A stretch of DNA of 64,000 nt, taken from the NCBI RefSeq assembly GCF_964030935.1, contig NZ_OZ034990.1:1180001-1244000 (forward strand), written 5' to 3'. The translations under genes and the position numbers were made by a program. Position 1 is the first letter of the stretch; each line of letters starts with the position of its first letter. The stretch comes from Rickettsiella endosymbiont of Aleochara curtula. Lineage in GTDB: Bacteria > Pseudomonadota > Gammaproteobacteria > Diplorickettsiales > Diplorickettsiaceae. The notes under the pieces were generated by a model. That model did not search any database. It saw only the letters and a list, made by a program, of their open reading frames with translations, and was not told the origin of the DNA. Below are positions 44,507 through 53,444 of the stretch, piece after piece.

Positions 44507-45708
44507 TTTTTTTTAATAGTGACTTTAGCAAAGCGTCTTTTCCCAACTTGGTAAATATGGCTAGTGCCCGGTTTAATTAATAACTTCTTATCTTCAATTT
44601 TTACCGAGTCTATTTTAACAGCGCCTGCCTCAATTGATCGCAATGCCTCTGACGTACTTGTAACTAAACCTGCTTGCTTTAATAAGTTCGCAATCGATAT
44701 ATTCTCTCCAGATATGCCTATATTCAATTCTTTAATTTCTGAAGGGATAGCACCATCTCTAAACCGATGTTGAAATTCCTGTAACGCTTTTTCAGCATCT
44801 GTTTTGGTGTGAAAACGCTCAATAATTTCTAAGGCTAATTCAATTTTAAAATCACGCGGGTTGACTATTCCTTGAGCGGCCTCTTGTTGCATCGATTTAA
44901 TGTCATTTAAAGATTTTTTGAATGATAGTAACTCAAAATAACGCCACATCAACTCGTCAGAAATTGACATAATTTTTCCGAACATATCGTTTGCCGGCTC
45001 ATCGATAGCAATATAATTATTCAAAGATTTAGACATTTTTTGGACGCCATCTAAACCTTCTAACAAAGGCATGGTTAAAATTATCTGTGGTGTTTGTTTA
45101 AAATGTTTTTGTAATTCTCTTCCCAGTAATAAATTAAATTTTTGATCGTTGCCTCCACATTCTATATCTGTTTTTAATACGACAGAATCATAGCCCTGAA
45201 GTAAAGGATATAAAAACTCATGGATGGCAATAGCTTGGTGCTGGCGGTAACGTTGATGAAAATCATCTCGTTCTAGCATTCTTGCTACAGTATAAGAGGA
45301 GGCTAGTTTAATTAGATCGGTAACGGATAATTTTCCTAACCATTCTGAATTAAATCGCAAATGAGTTTTTTTAGGATCTAATATTTTATTAAATTGTTGC
45401 TGATAGGTTTTGGTGTTAGCTGCAACTTCATCGACGCTTAAAGCAGGGCGAGTAGCATTTTTGCCTGAGGGGTCACCAATGAGCGCAGTAAAGTCACCAA
45501 TGATAATATCAATTTCATGACCTAACATTTGTAATTGGCGCAATTTGTTGATAAGTACAGTATGGCCGAGATGTAGATCGGGAGCTGTTGGATCAAAACC
45601 TGCTTTAATGCGTAAAGGTCTATTTTCTTCTAATTTACGTTTTAATTCATCAAGGACAAGGATTTCAGTAGTTCCTCGTTGAAAGATTTCTAAAGTATCA
45701 TCATTCAT
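44503..45708 (-). CDS. tyrS: tyrosyl-tRNA synthetase
   Basis: Charges tRNA-Tyr. The HIGH-type motif is [18 protein letters not shown], and the KMSKS loop is [16 protein letters not shown]-terminal S4 RNA-binding domain ([20 protein letters not shown]) completes the 401 residues. The sequence is of the TyrZ-like class ([11 protein letters not shown]) common in many proteobacteria. One base separates it from rsmI upstream (TAAcATG), so the two share a transcript. Confidence 0.95.
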   Translation of the reverse strand: MNDDTLEIFQRGTTEILVLDELKRKLEENRPLRIKAGFDPTAPDLHLGHTVLINKLRQLQMLGHEIDIIIGDFTALIGDPSGKNATRPALSVDEVAANTKTYQQQFNKILDPKKTHLRFNSEWLGKLSVTDLIKLASSYTVARMLERDDFHQRYRQHQAIAIHEFLYPLLQGYDSVVLKTDIECGGNDQKFNLLLGRELQKHFKQTPQIILTMPLLEGLDGVQKMSKSLNNYIAIDEPANDMFGKIMSISDELMWRYFELLSFKKSLNDIKSMQQEAAQGIVNPRDFKIELALEIIERFHTKTDAEKALQEFQHRFRDGAIPSEIKELNIGISGENISIANLLKQAGLVTSTSEALRSIEAGAVKIDSVKIEDKKLLIKPGTSHIYQVGKRRFAKVTIKKN

Positions 45709-45709
45709 G

Positions 45710-46549
45710 TTATTTACCCGTTATAGCTAACGCCAAAGCGTATAATTTATTTTTTTTCTCATGAGTTATTTTAGCAGCTAGCGAGGTTGCTTGCTTAATC
45801 GGCAATTCATCTAATAGAACCCCTAAAATTCGCTGTGCGTCTATTTCATAGGGACTTAGATATTCCGCTCCTTCCACTAGGACGACGAACTCGCCTTTTT
45901 GTTGGTTTTTATCTGAGTTCAGCCAATTTTTCAATTGTTCTAAATTATCTCCATGAATAGTTTCAAAGGTTTTTGTTAATTCTCTGGCCAAAACTACGTA
46001 ACGTTTGGGTCCAAAAACATCAAGCATATCATTTATTAACTCTAGAATACGATGTGGTGCTTCATAAAATATAATTGTCCGTGTTTCATATAGGAATTCT
46101 AGTAATTTTTTTTGTCGAGCGACATTTTTTCCAGGTAGGAATCCTTCAAAAATAAATCTATCACAGGCTAAACCCGAGGCGCATAAAGCAGTTATCAACG
46201 CACAGGGACCAGGAATAGGAATAACTGGAATTCCATGTTGGTGAGCTAATTTAACTAAACGGTAACCCGGGTCGTTAATCAAAGGAGTTCCTGCATCACT
46301 AATTAAGGCGATAGATTGATTTTTTTTTAGACAATCTAAAAGAATTTTGCTGCAAACCGTTTCGTTATGGTCATGTAATGAAATTAATGGTGTGGTAATA
46401 GCAAAATGCTTAAGTAATTTTTGACTATGTCGAGTATCTTCCGCGGCAATTTGATTAACACTTTGTAAAGTTTCTATTGCTCTGGCGCTAAAGTCTTCCA
46501 GATTGCCTATAGGCGTGGCAACTACATAAAGGCCGGGAATTTTTGACAT
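45710..46549 (-). CDS. rsmI: 16S rRNA 2'-O-ribose C1402 methyltransferase
   Basis: Methylates the ribose of C1402 in 16S r[23 protein letters not shown] at the N terminus, [31 protein letters not shown] and [11 protein letters not shown] are the tetrapyrrole-methylase-fold motifs of RsmI. I chose the ATG at 46549 ([10 protein letters not shown]), giving 279 residues against 286 in E. coli; an upstream ATG at 46609 adds 20 atypical residues. Divergent from the amino acid permease. Confidence 0.93.
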   Translation of the reverse strand: MSKIPGLYVVATPIGNLEDFSARAIETLQSVNQIAAEDTRHSQKLLKHFAITTPLISLHDHNETVCSKILLDCLKKNQSIALISDAGTPLINDPGYRLVKLAHQHGIPVIPIPGPCALITALCASGLACDRFIFEGFLPGKNVARQKKLLEFLYETRTIIFYEAPHRILELINDMLDVFGPKRYVVLARELTKTFETIHGDNLEQLKNWLNSDKNQQKGEFVVLVEGAEYLSPYEIDAQRILGVLLDELPIKQATSLAAKITHEKKNKLYALALAITGK

Positions 46550-46630
46550 AAAACTTTTCGCATTAAGATATGAGATGGGTATAATGACATAGCGTTTTAT
46601 TCTGCGCAAAACTCAGAGGTTAGATTCAAA

Positions 46631-47989
46631 ATGTCCAAAAACATGAAACAACAAAAATTGGGGCTGTGGATGTTAACCGCTCTAGTTACCGGCAATATGA
46701 TAGGCTCAGGAATATTTTTACTACCTGCCTCCTTGGCCGCCTATGGCAGTATTAGCTTACTCTCTTGGATTGCTACGGCATTGGGCGCTTTGTTAATAGC
46801 GTTAGTATTTGCTAAGCTAGCTAATGTGATGCCCCTTATAGGAGGACCTTATGCCTATTGTCGAGAGGCATTTGGTGATTTTGTTGGATTTCAGATGGCT
46901 TATAATTATTGGATTGCACTGTGGGTAGGCAATGCTGCAATAGTTGTTGCTTTAACAGGTTATTTAAGCTTTTTTTGGCCAGTACTAGCTAAAAATGCGC
47001 TATGGTCTTGTTTGGTAAGTATTAGTTTGGTTTGGTTGATGACATTTATCAATATTCTAGGGGTTCGGCATGCGGGCATTTTTCAGTTATTGACAACCAT
47101 CCTAAAATTAATCCCTTTATTACTTATTGCCTTTGTCGGTATTTTTTATATTCATCCGCATTTTTTGAGCGCATTCAATTTATCTGGTAAATCTAACTTA
47201 AGTGCATTTAGTGGCGCGGCGACCTTAACTTTGTGGTCTTTTATCGGTTTAGAATCGGCTTCGGTTCCCGCCGGGCATGTAGATAACCCTACCCGAACTA
47301 TCCCTAAAGCCACTATTTTGGGAGTAATCATAGCCACAGTTGTTTATATATTGAGTAGCATTGCAGTGATGGGGGTTATGCCGTTAACAGAGCTTGCGCA
47401 TTCCAATGCTCCCTATGCTGATGCTGCAAATATCATGTTTGGCCCTATAGGAAGTACTTTAGTGGCTATTGGAGCAGTTATTTCTTGTTTAGGTGCTTTG
47501 AATGGTTGGATTTTACTTCAGGGTCAAATTCCATTAGCGGCAGCCCAAGATAAACTTTTTCCGAGTATTTTTTTAAAAAAAACAGAAAATGGGACACCTA
47601 TTGTAGGTTTAGTTATTTCTAGTGTTTTAATTTCATTATTATTGCTGATGACCTTAAATCATAGTTTGGTTAAACAATTTACAATTATTATCTTATTAGC
47701 AACTTTAGCCTCGCTGATTCCGTATTTTTTAACTACGATGTCTGAGTTGGTTATCTTTTTTAAATATCCTGGACTTTTTAAAAAAGGTAGAAAATTATTT
47801 GGTTCGGTCCTGATAGCAATTTTAGCTGGAATCTACTCTTTTTGGGTTATCATAGGTTCTGGTAAAGAAACGGTGTTTTATGGGACATTATTATTACTTA
47901 GTAGCGCGCCTGTTTATGTTTGGATGAAATGGCGCTCTTCCTCAAAGGACGTTATAAACGTAACTGAGCAACCTTTACCTTTACCCTGA
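46631..47989 (+). CDS. APC-family amino acid permease/antiporter
   Basis: A 452-residue, roughly 12-helix transporter of the basic amino acid/polyamine antiporter group (AdiC/PotE/ArcD-like). The substrate-loop signature is TGNMIGSGIFLLPASLA, with IGGPYAYCREAFGDFVGFQ and FIGLESASVPAGHVDNP following. The exact substrate cannot be told. Starts at ATG 46631 after CAGAGGTTAG. The MscK-like gene follows after eight bases. Confidence 0.88.
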   Translation: MSKNMKQQKLGLWMLTALVTGNMIGSGIFLLPASLAAYGSISLLSWIATALGALLIALVFAKLANVMPLIGGPYAYCREAFGDFVGFQMAYNYWIALWVGNAAIVVALTGYLSFFWPVLAKNALWSCLVSISLVWLMTFINILGVRHAGIFQLLTTILKLIPLLLIAFVGIFYIHPHFLSAFNLSGKSNLSAFSGAATLTLWSFIGLESASVPAGHVDNPTRTIPKATILGVIIATVVYILSSIAVMGVMPLTELAHSNAPYADAANIMFGPIGSTLVAIGAVISCLGALNGWILLQGQIPLAAAQDKLFPSIFLKKTENGTPIVGLVISSVLISLLLLMTLNHSLVKQFTIIILLATLASLIPYFLTTMSELVIFFKYPGLFKKGRKLFGSVLIAILAGIYSFWVIIGSGKETVFYGTLLLLSSAPVYVWMKWRSSSKDVINVTEQPLPLP

Positions 47990-47997
47990 GGCATAGT

Positions 47998-50900
47998 TTG
48001 TACAAGCTATTTGTTTTTTTAGTTATTTTATTGGGCGGTTTTTATTCCTCAGCTTTTGCTGAGATTAATGAATCTCCTTTAGTGAATTTGACTCAGCAAC
48101 AATTAATCGCTGAGCAAACGCGTAGTGATTTACTTAAAAGAAAGTTAGAGGGATGGCGTAATGAACAGAAGGTTGCTTCACCTATTATTAACAAACAATC
48201 TCTGGCGCATCTGGATTTATTGATTGCCATGGCAAAAGCTGATTTAGAAAGTATCAGCTTAAGCCTAAAAACAACCCAACAATCTACCGATTTGATTCAA
48301 GATTCTATTCGCAACACGCCTGATCAATGGGAAATTTCAACACCAGGTTTATCTATTTCCCAAGAAATTCAACTGCAACAGGCACAATTACAACAAACTT
48401 TGCAAGAGCGGCGAAATTTATTCAATTTACAACAAAAACGCATCAAGGTTTTGCAACGTTCGCGCGATACGGTGCAACAAACTATTAATTTTGCTGAAGA
48501 ATGGCGTCAAAGTTTGCAGAGAAATTATCAATTACAGCAACAGACCCATCGACAAGAGTCTCTGGATGTATTAGCCGGGCGTCTACAACTGGATCAACAA
48601 AATTGGATGCAACGCCTAAAACAATGGAGTGAAGAATTAAAAAAGGCCGAAACAACAGGGTTCATCAATAATTACTCTTATGATCAAATTGAGTTTAATA
48701 TATTTGAGGCGGAAGAAAAAAATAATTTACTCGAGACAGAGCTAAACACCGCTAAAATATCTAATAAATTACAAGATTTAGGTTCTGCATTTAATCAAAA
48801 ACTATCCTTAAGTACACTGAGTAATTTGCAACATCAAATTGAGAATCTAAGTGAGCAAATAAATACTTCGCTTGACTTATTTCATAATAAAGTCAAATTT
48901 CTAAAAAATTACTTGAATTTAATCAATAAAGATCTGCAAGAAAGAGAACCTAACTTTGCGAATGATCAGGCAAAATTAGCGCCATTAAGAGAAATTATTC
49001 TTGGCTATCAAAATTTGTTGGTAAAAATGCAACAATTGTCCAAAGAAGCCGATGCGCAACAAGTTCTTATAGCAAAACAATTAAAACTACAACTAGCAAA
49101 TAGACAAGCCTTGCCAGGTTGGAATGTGAATGCCTGGATCGGTTTGGGCCAAACCATTTTTCAAATTCCTCGCTTAACCGTAGATAAATTAGCAGGACTT
49201 TACGAGCCTGTTTTTAACAAATTAGAATTAGTATCAAATTGGCAATGGTTCATAGTATTGCTCGGTGCGCTTATCTGGTTTGCTACCTGGTTAAAATTAA
49301 GAAGATTTTTGGCCGTGGATAGAGTGCGTTTGCAGCAACGTAGTAGAGGTTTTTTTTCAGCGCAAACAGTAATAGTGGTATTGCAATTGTTGCAGCGTCA
49401 TTTATCCGGAATTATGTTATTGGCAGGTTTAATAGGATTATTGTTTTTATTAAATATTCCGATCAAATTATTTTCTTTGATAATTAGTATGGGCATTGTT
49501 TGTTTGATATTTAGTATTGTTATTCAGCTCGCCCATATTTTATTGCTTGAAAATACCACGGATGAAAGTGGTCATGATGTCAAGCTTTATTATCGTTTAC
49601 GGACCACATTATTGATCGGCGGTATAGTGACTTTAGCAACTATTTTAGTTAATCAATTACCCGTTAATTACGAAGTTCAGGATTTGTTTGGCCGTTTATT
49701 CATGTTGTTTCTACTTATCGTAGCTTTAGTCTTGATGAAGAGTTGGGAAGTTGTTCCAACATTGTTAGAGCCTTATATAGAAAACAAGCATGCTTATTTA
49801 AAGCGGGTTATCCGCTGGTTAAGTTTCTTAATTCCATTTAGTTTATTAACCAATGCTTTAATAGGATTAGTCGGATATGTCGAACTAGCTTGGGCCATCG
49901 CACACTACCAAGGTCTATTTTTGGTTGCTTTGACTGCTTATTTATTACTTCGAGGACTTTTAGATGAGTTAATCCGTTGGGCGTCGGAGCAATGTATTCG
50001 TCATTTCAGAAATGGTTGGTTGTGGAGCCAGGCTCTATTAAAACCATTTCATCAAATTTTAAAATTAGCATTATTAATTTTATCAATAATGGGCCTATTC
50101 GAACTTTATGGCTGGGGTGATCGTGTTCCTTTATTGAATACTAGCTTAGCAAAGTTACTCTCTATGAAATTATTTGTTATAGCCAGTACAGCAACGGTAA
50201 CGGGCTTAACGATTTTACAATTAGCCGTGCTAATAGTAATTTTAATTTGGATAGCCCACTGGTCTAGAGAATTTGCTTATCGGTGGCTGTTTGCACATAC
50301 CAAAGATTTAGGTTTACGCAATAGCTTAGCAATTTTTACTCATTACACGCTTATTGCTATTGGAATTACGATTGGCTTAAATATTTTAGGCTTAAATTGG
50401 GGAAATATATCCGTTATTTTAGGTCTTTTTTCCTTGGGTGTGGGATTAGGATTAAGAGATTTGTTTAATAATTTCTTTACCGGAATTTTTTTACTGCTTG
50501 AAAGACCTGTTAAGGTTGGAGATTGGGTTACCGTTGGTAATTATGATGGCCAAGTATCACATATTGGAGCTCGTTCGATTACCGTGACAACGGATGATCG
50601 CCAAGAATTATTAGTTCCTAATGCGGATATTTTTAGCAAAAATTTTATTAATTGGACGCACCGCGATAGTGTAGTACGCGCTTTAGTAACTATTAGAACG
50701 AATAGAAAAGATAATCCGCAACGTATAAAAGATATTATTTTAGAAGTACTAGCGACAATACCCAAAATTTTAACAAATCCTAAACCAGAGGTATATTTTA
50801 AAGAAATTGATAAGGTTTTGTTAGAGTTTAAAGTTGAATATTATGTTGATTTGAATCATATTAGCTCCCGTTCTGGTGTACGTTCGCAATTTTTATTTAG

Positions 50901-51003
50901 CTTATGGGATCGCTTCACTAATGAAGGTATTTTACCGCCAGAGGCTCCGCATGATGTACACCTCGAAGGTAAGTTAGAACTGAATCCCAAACCATCGGTT
51001 TAA
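47998..51003 (+). CDS. MscK/KefA-like mechanosensitive channel
   Basis: A 1001-residue channel. A signal peptide (LFVFLVILLGGFYSSAFAE) is followed by about 360 residues of periplasmic Gln-rich coiled coil, then many membrane helices from about 415, and a C-terminal MscS domain (SLGVGLGLRDLFNNFFTGIF, ERPVKVGDWVTVGNYDGQV, LLVPNADIFSKNFINW). This is the KefA/MscK architecture, slightly shorter than E. coli MscK (1120). Start is TTG at 47998, seven bases after GAGG. It releases solutes on osmotic downshock. murG follows after nine bases. Confidence 0.9.
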   Translation: MYKLFVFLVILLGGFYSSAFAEINESPLVNLTQQQLIAEQTRSDLLKRKLEGWRNEQKVASPIINKQSLAHLDLLIAMAKADLESISLSLKTTQQSTDLIQDSIRNTPDQWEISTPGLSISQEIQLQQAQLQQTLQERRNLFNLQQKRIKVLQRSRDTVQQTINFAEEWRQSLQRNYQLQQQTHRQESLDVLAGRLQLDQQNWMQRLKQWSEELKKAETTGFINNYSYDQIEFNIFEAEEKNNLLETELNTAKISNKLQDLGSAFNQKLSLSTLSNLQHQIENLSEQINTSLDLFHNKVKFLKNYLNLINKDLQEREPNFANDQAKLAPLREIILGYQNLLVKMQQLSKEADAQQVLIAKQLKLQLANRQALPGWNVNAWIGLGQTIFQIPRLTVDKLAGLYEPVFNKLELVSNWQWFIVLLGALIWFATWLKLRRFLAVDRVRLQQRSRGFFSAQTVIVVLQLLQRHLSGIMLLAGLIGLLFLLNIPIKLFSLIISMGIVCLIFSIVIQLAHILLLENTTDESGHDVKLYYRLRTTLLIGGIVTLATILVNQLPVNYEVQDLFGRLFMLFLLIVALVLMKSWEVVPTLLEPYIENKHAYLKRVIRWLSFLIPFSLLTNALIGLVGYVELAWAIAHYQGLFLVALTAYLLLRGLLDELIRWASEQCIRHFRNGWLWSQALLKPFHQILKLALLILSIMGLFELYGWGDRVPLLNTSLAKLLSMKLFVIASTATVTGLTILQLAVLIVILIWIAHWSREFAYRWLFAHTKDLGLRNSLAIFTHYTLIAIGITIGLNILGLNWGNISVILGLFSLGVGLGLRDLFNNFFTGIFLLLERPVKVGDWVTVGNYDGQVSHIGARSITVTTDDRQELLVPNADIFSKNFINWTHRDSVVRALVTIRTNRKDNPQRIKDIILEVLATIPKILTNPKPEVYFKEIDKVLLEFKVEYYVDLNHISSRSGVRSQFLFSLWDRFTNEGILPPEAPHDVHLEGKLELNPKPSV

Positions 51004-51012
51004 GTTTGTGTT

Positions 51013-52098
51013 ATGAAAGAAAAAATTAAGATTATTTTTACTGGTGGTGGATCTTCGGGGCATGTTACACCAAGTTTCCCTTTAATATCAGCTTTATGGA
51101 ATAAAGGTGTTGATATCTTTTACGTCGGTTCTAAAAAAGGTATAGAACATACGCTTATTAAACCTTTAAAAATCCCTTATTTTGCGATTACTACAGGTAA
51201 ATTACATCGATATTGGACATGGAAAAATCTATTAACTCCTTTCCAATTGTTGATAGGTATTTCGCATAGTTTCCTAATTTGTCGAAAAATTAAGCCGGAT
51301 GTTATTTTTTCAAAAGGTGGTTTTGTTGCTTTGCCTGTCATTATCGCAGCTAAATTAAATGGCATTCCGGTTGTGATTCACGAGTCAGATTTAACCCCAG
51401 GTTTGGCCAATCGTCTCAGCTTTCCTTTTGCAAAATTGATTTGTATTACATTTCCTGAGACCGTTAAGTATTTTAAAAATACTTCTAAAGTTTTATTGAC
51501 CGGCATGCCTATTCGCGATGCTTTGCTACGTGGAAGTCCAGAAAAAGGTTTAGAATTTTGCGGTTTTGTAGATAAATTAAAGCCGGTTTTATTAATCATG
51601 GGTGGTGGTTTGGGCTCGATTATTGTGAACGAAAGCATTCGTCGTTTAATTAATCCTTTAACAGAAAAATTTCAAGTTATTCATATTTGCGGCAAAAATA
51701 AAACTGATCCCGCGTTTAGTAAAATAAAAGATTATAAACAATTCGAATATTTGCATGATGAATTTGCTGATGTGTTGGCGAGTGCGGATTTAGTGGTTAG
51801 TCGAGCGGGTGCAACATCCATTTACGAGTTATTCGCCTTAAACAAGCCAAATATTTTGTTACCCTTATCAAAAGAAGCGAGCCGAGGAGATCAAATTGAC
51901 AACGCAAAATATTTCGCTCAGCTAGGCTTAAGCAAGGTTATTTACTTTGAAGAATTTTCAGATGAGAAATTACTTAAGACCTTGTTCGAAAGCTATAAGA
52001 ATTTGGATCAGTTAAAAAGTCTGTTAACCCAATTCAAGCCGCTCGATGCTGCCCAATTAATTGTTGATAAGCTACTATACTTTTCAATCAATCGATGA
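51013..52098 (+). CDS. murG: MurG-type UDP-GlcNAc:lipid I transferase, Firmicutes-like
   Basis: Adds GlcNAc to lipid I, making lipid II at the inner membrane. The Gly-rich loop is FTGGGSSGHVTPSFPLISAL, and LIMGGGLGSIIVNESI is the second. Several stretches (FYVGSKKGIE, STG/TTGKLHRY, FSKGGFVALP, IHESDLTPGLANR, SKEASRGDQIDNAKYF) look like low-GC Gram-positive MurG rather than the E. coli form (GGTGGHVFP, LGTADRMEA, HEQNGIAGLTN). It lies outside any dcw cluster, behind an MscK-like gene. It may be the only MurG or a second, acquired copy; the rest of the genome would tell. 361 residues is normal. Confidence 0.87.
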   Translation: MKEKIKIIFTGGGSSGHVTPSFPLISALWNKGVDIFYVGSKKGIEHTLIKPLKIPYFAITTGKLHRYWTWKNLLTPFQLLIGISHSFLICRKIKPDVIFSKGGFVALPVIIAAKLNGIPVVIHESDLTPGLANRLSFPFAKLICITFPETVKYFKNTSKVLLTGMPIRDALLRGSPEKGLEFCGFVDKLKPVLLIMGGGLGSIIVNESIRRLINPLTEKFQVIHICGKNKTDPAFSKIKDYKQFEYLHDEFADVLASADLVVSRAGATSIYELFALNKPNILLPLSKEASRGDQIDNAKYFAQLGLSKVIYFEEFSDEKLLKTLFESYKNLDQLKSLLTQFKPLDAAQLIVDKLLYFSINR

Positions 52099-52134
52099 AT
52101 TATTATTATCATACTATTACAATTATAAAATCAT

Positions 52135-53433
52135 ATGAAAGCATTTTTATTAATTATTTTCTGTTCCCAGTTACTTTTTGCACAAATAGTAAAAGCTCAG
52201 GCAACACCCATAGAAACCCAAGTGAAAGCTTACATTGCTAAACAGCAATCAGAACAACTCTCATTATTAGAAAAATTGGTCAATATCAATAGTGGTACGG
52301 CTAATATTGTTGGTGTTCATCAAATAGGTGAAATTTTAAGGCCTCTCTTCGAGCAACTTGATTTTAAGACCTATTGGGTTGAAGAACCAAGTTATATGCA
52401 ACGAGCCGGAACTCTGGTTGCAGAACATCTAGGCATAAAAGGGAAAAGGATATTAATAATTGGGCATCTTGATACAGTGTTTGCCAAAGAAAGTCTATTT
52501 CAGAAATTTGAACATCACGGAGATAAAGCGACTGGACCCGGTGTAATTGATGATAAGGGCGGAGATGTAGTCATTCTTTATGCCTTAAAGTCATTGCAGA
52601 ATGCCAATGTTTTAGGTGATATGAATATTACAATTGTCCTGACTGGAGATGAGGAGGATTCAGGAAAACCCACCAGTATTTCGAGAGAACCATTATTCAA
52701 AGTAGCTCAGCATAGTGATGTTGCTTTAGGTTTTGAATGGGCCACGCTCCCAAATACTGTTACCATTGCTCGCCGCGGTGTTGCTCATTGGCAGATAAAT
52801 ACTCAAGGTAATGGTAGCCATTCAATGGGAATATTTAAAAAACCAGCGGATTATGGTGCTATTTTTGAATTAACGCGTATTCTTGACACGATGCGTAATC
52901 AACTGGGTGCTGAAAAGGATTTATCTTTTAGTCCTGGCCTTATATTAGGTGGGACTAACGTTAATTATAATGCCGATAAATTTGGTGGTGAAGCGTATGG
53001 AAAAGATAATATTGTTGCTAAAACCGCAATGGCTACAGGCGATTTACGCTTTATATCTCCTCAACAAGAGATTAGCGCAAAAGAGCATATCGCGAAGATA
53101 GTCAAGCAACATTTATCCAGTGCTACTGGGAGCGTTAGTTTTCAGGAAGGAATTCCAAGTATGCCCCCCACTGCTAATAATATTGAACTACTTAAAAAAT
53201 ATAGTGCAATTAGTATTAGCCTGGGTTACGGGCACGTCTCGCCTCTAGATCCGGGCTTGCGGGGAGCCGCTGATATTTCTCATATTGCCGCGATTACGCA
53301 AGCTAATTTAGATGGTTTAGGCCCTGTTGGTACGGGGGCGCATTCAGAAAAAGAAACATTGGACATTAAGTCATTGCCTATACAGACACAGAAAGCAGCC
53401 ATCTTGATGTATCGTTTAGCCTGTAATCGTTAA
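52135..53433 (+). CDS. exported M20-family metallopeptidase (glutamate carboxypeptidase-like)
   Basis: 432 residues. A signal peptide (FLLIIFCSQLLFAQIVKAQA) leads to an M20 zinc peptidase of the CPG2 type. Metal ligands are visible: His and Asp in GHLDTVF and GPGVIDDKGGD, the catalytic and ligand Glu pair in TGDEEDSG, and a late His in VGTGAHSEKETLD. The dimerisation domain has RRGVAHWQINTQGNGSHS. It probably removes C-terminal glutamate from peptides or folate-like compounds in the periplasm. Convergent with tamB. Confidence 0.87.
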   Translation: MKAFLLIIFCSQLLFAQIVKAQATPIETQVKAYIAKQQSEQLSLLEKLVNINSGTANIVGVHQIGEILRPLFEQLDFKTYWVEEPSYMQRAGTLVAEHLGIKGKRILIIGHLDTVFAKESLFQKFEHHGDKATGPGVIDDKGGDVVILYALKSLQNANVLGDMNITIVLTGDEEDSGKPTSISREPLFKVAQHSDVALGFEWATLPNTVTIARRGVAHWQINTQGNGSHSMGIFKKPADYGAIFELTRILDTMRNQLGAEKDLSFSPGLILGGTNVNYNADKFGGEAYGKDNIVAKTAMATGDLRFISPQQEISAKEHIAKIVKQHLSSATGSVSFQEGIPSMPPTANNIELLKKYSAISISLGYGHVSPLDPGLRGAADISHIAAITQANLDGLGPVGTGAHSEKETLDIKSLPIQTQKAAILMYRLACNR

Positions 53434-53444
53434 GAGGATGCTTT

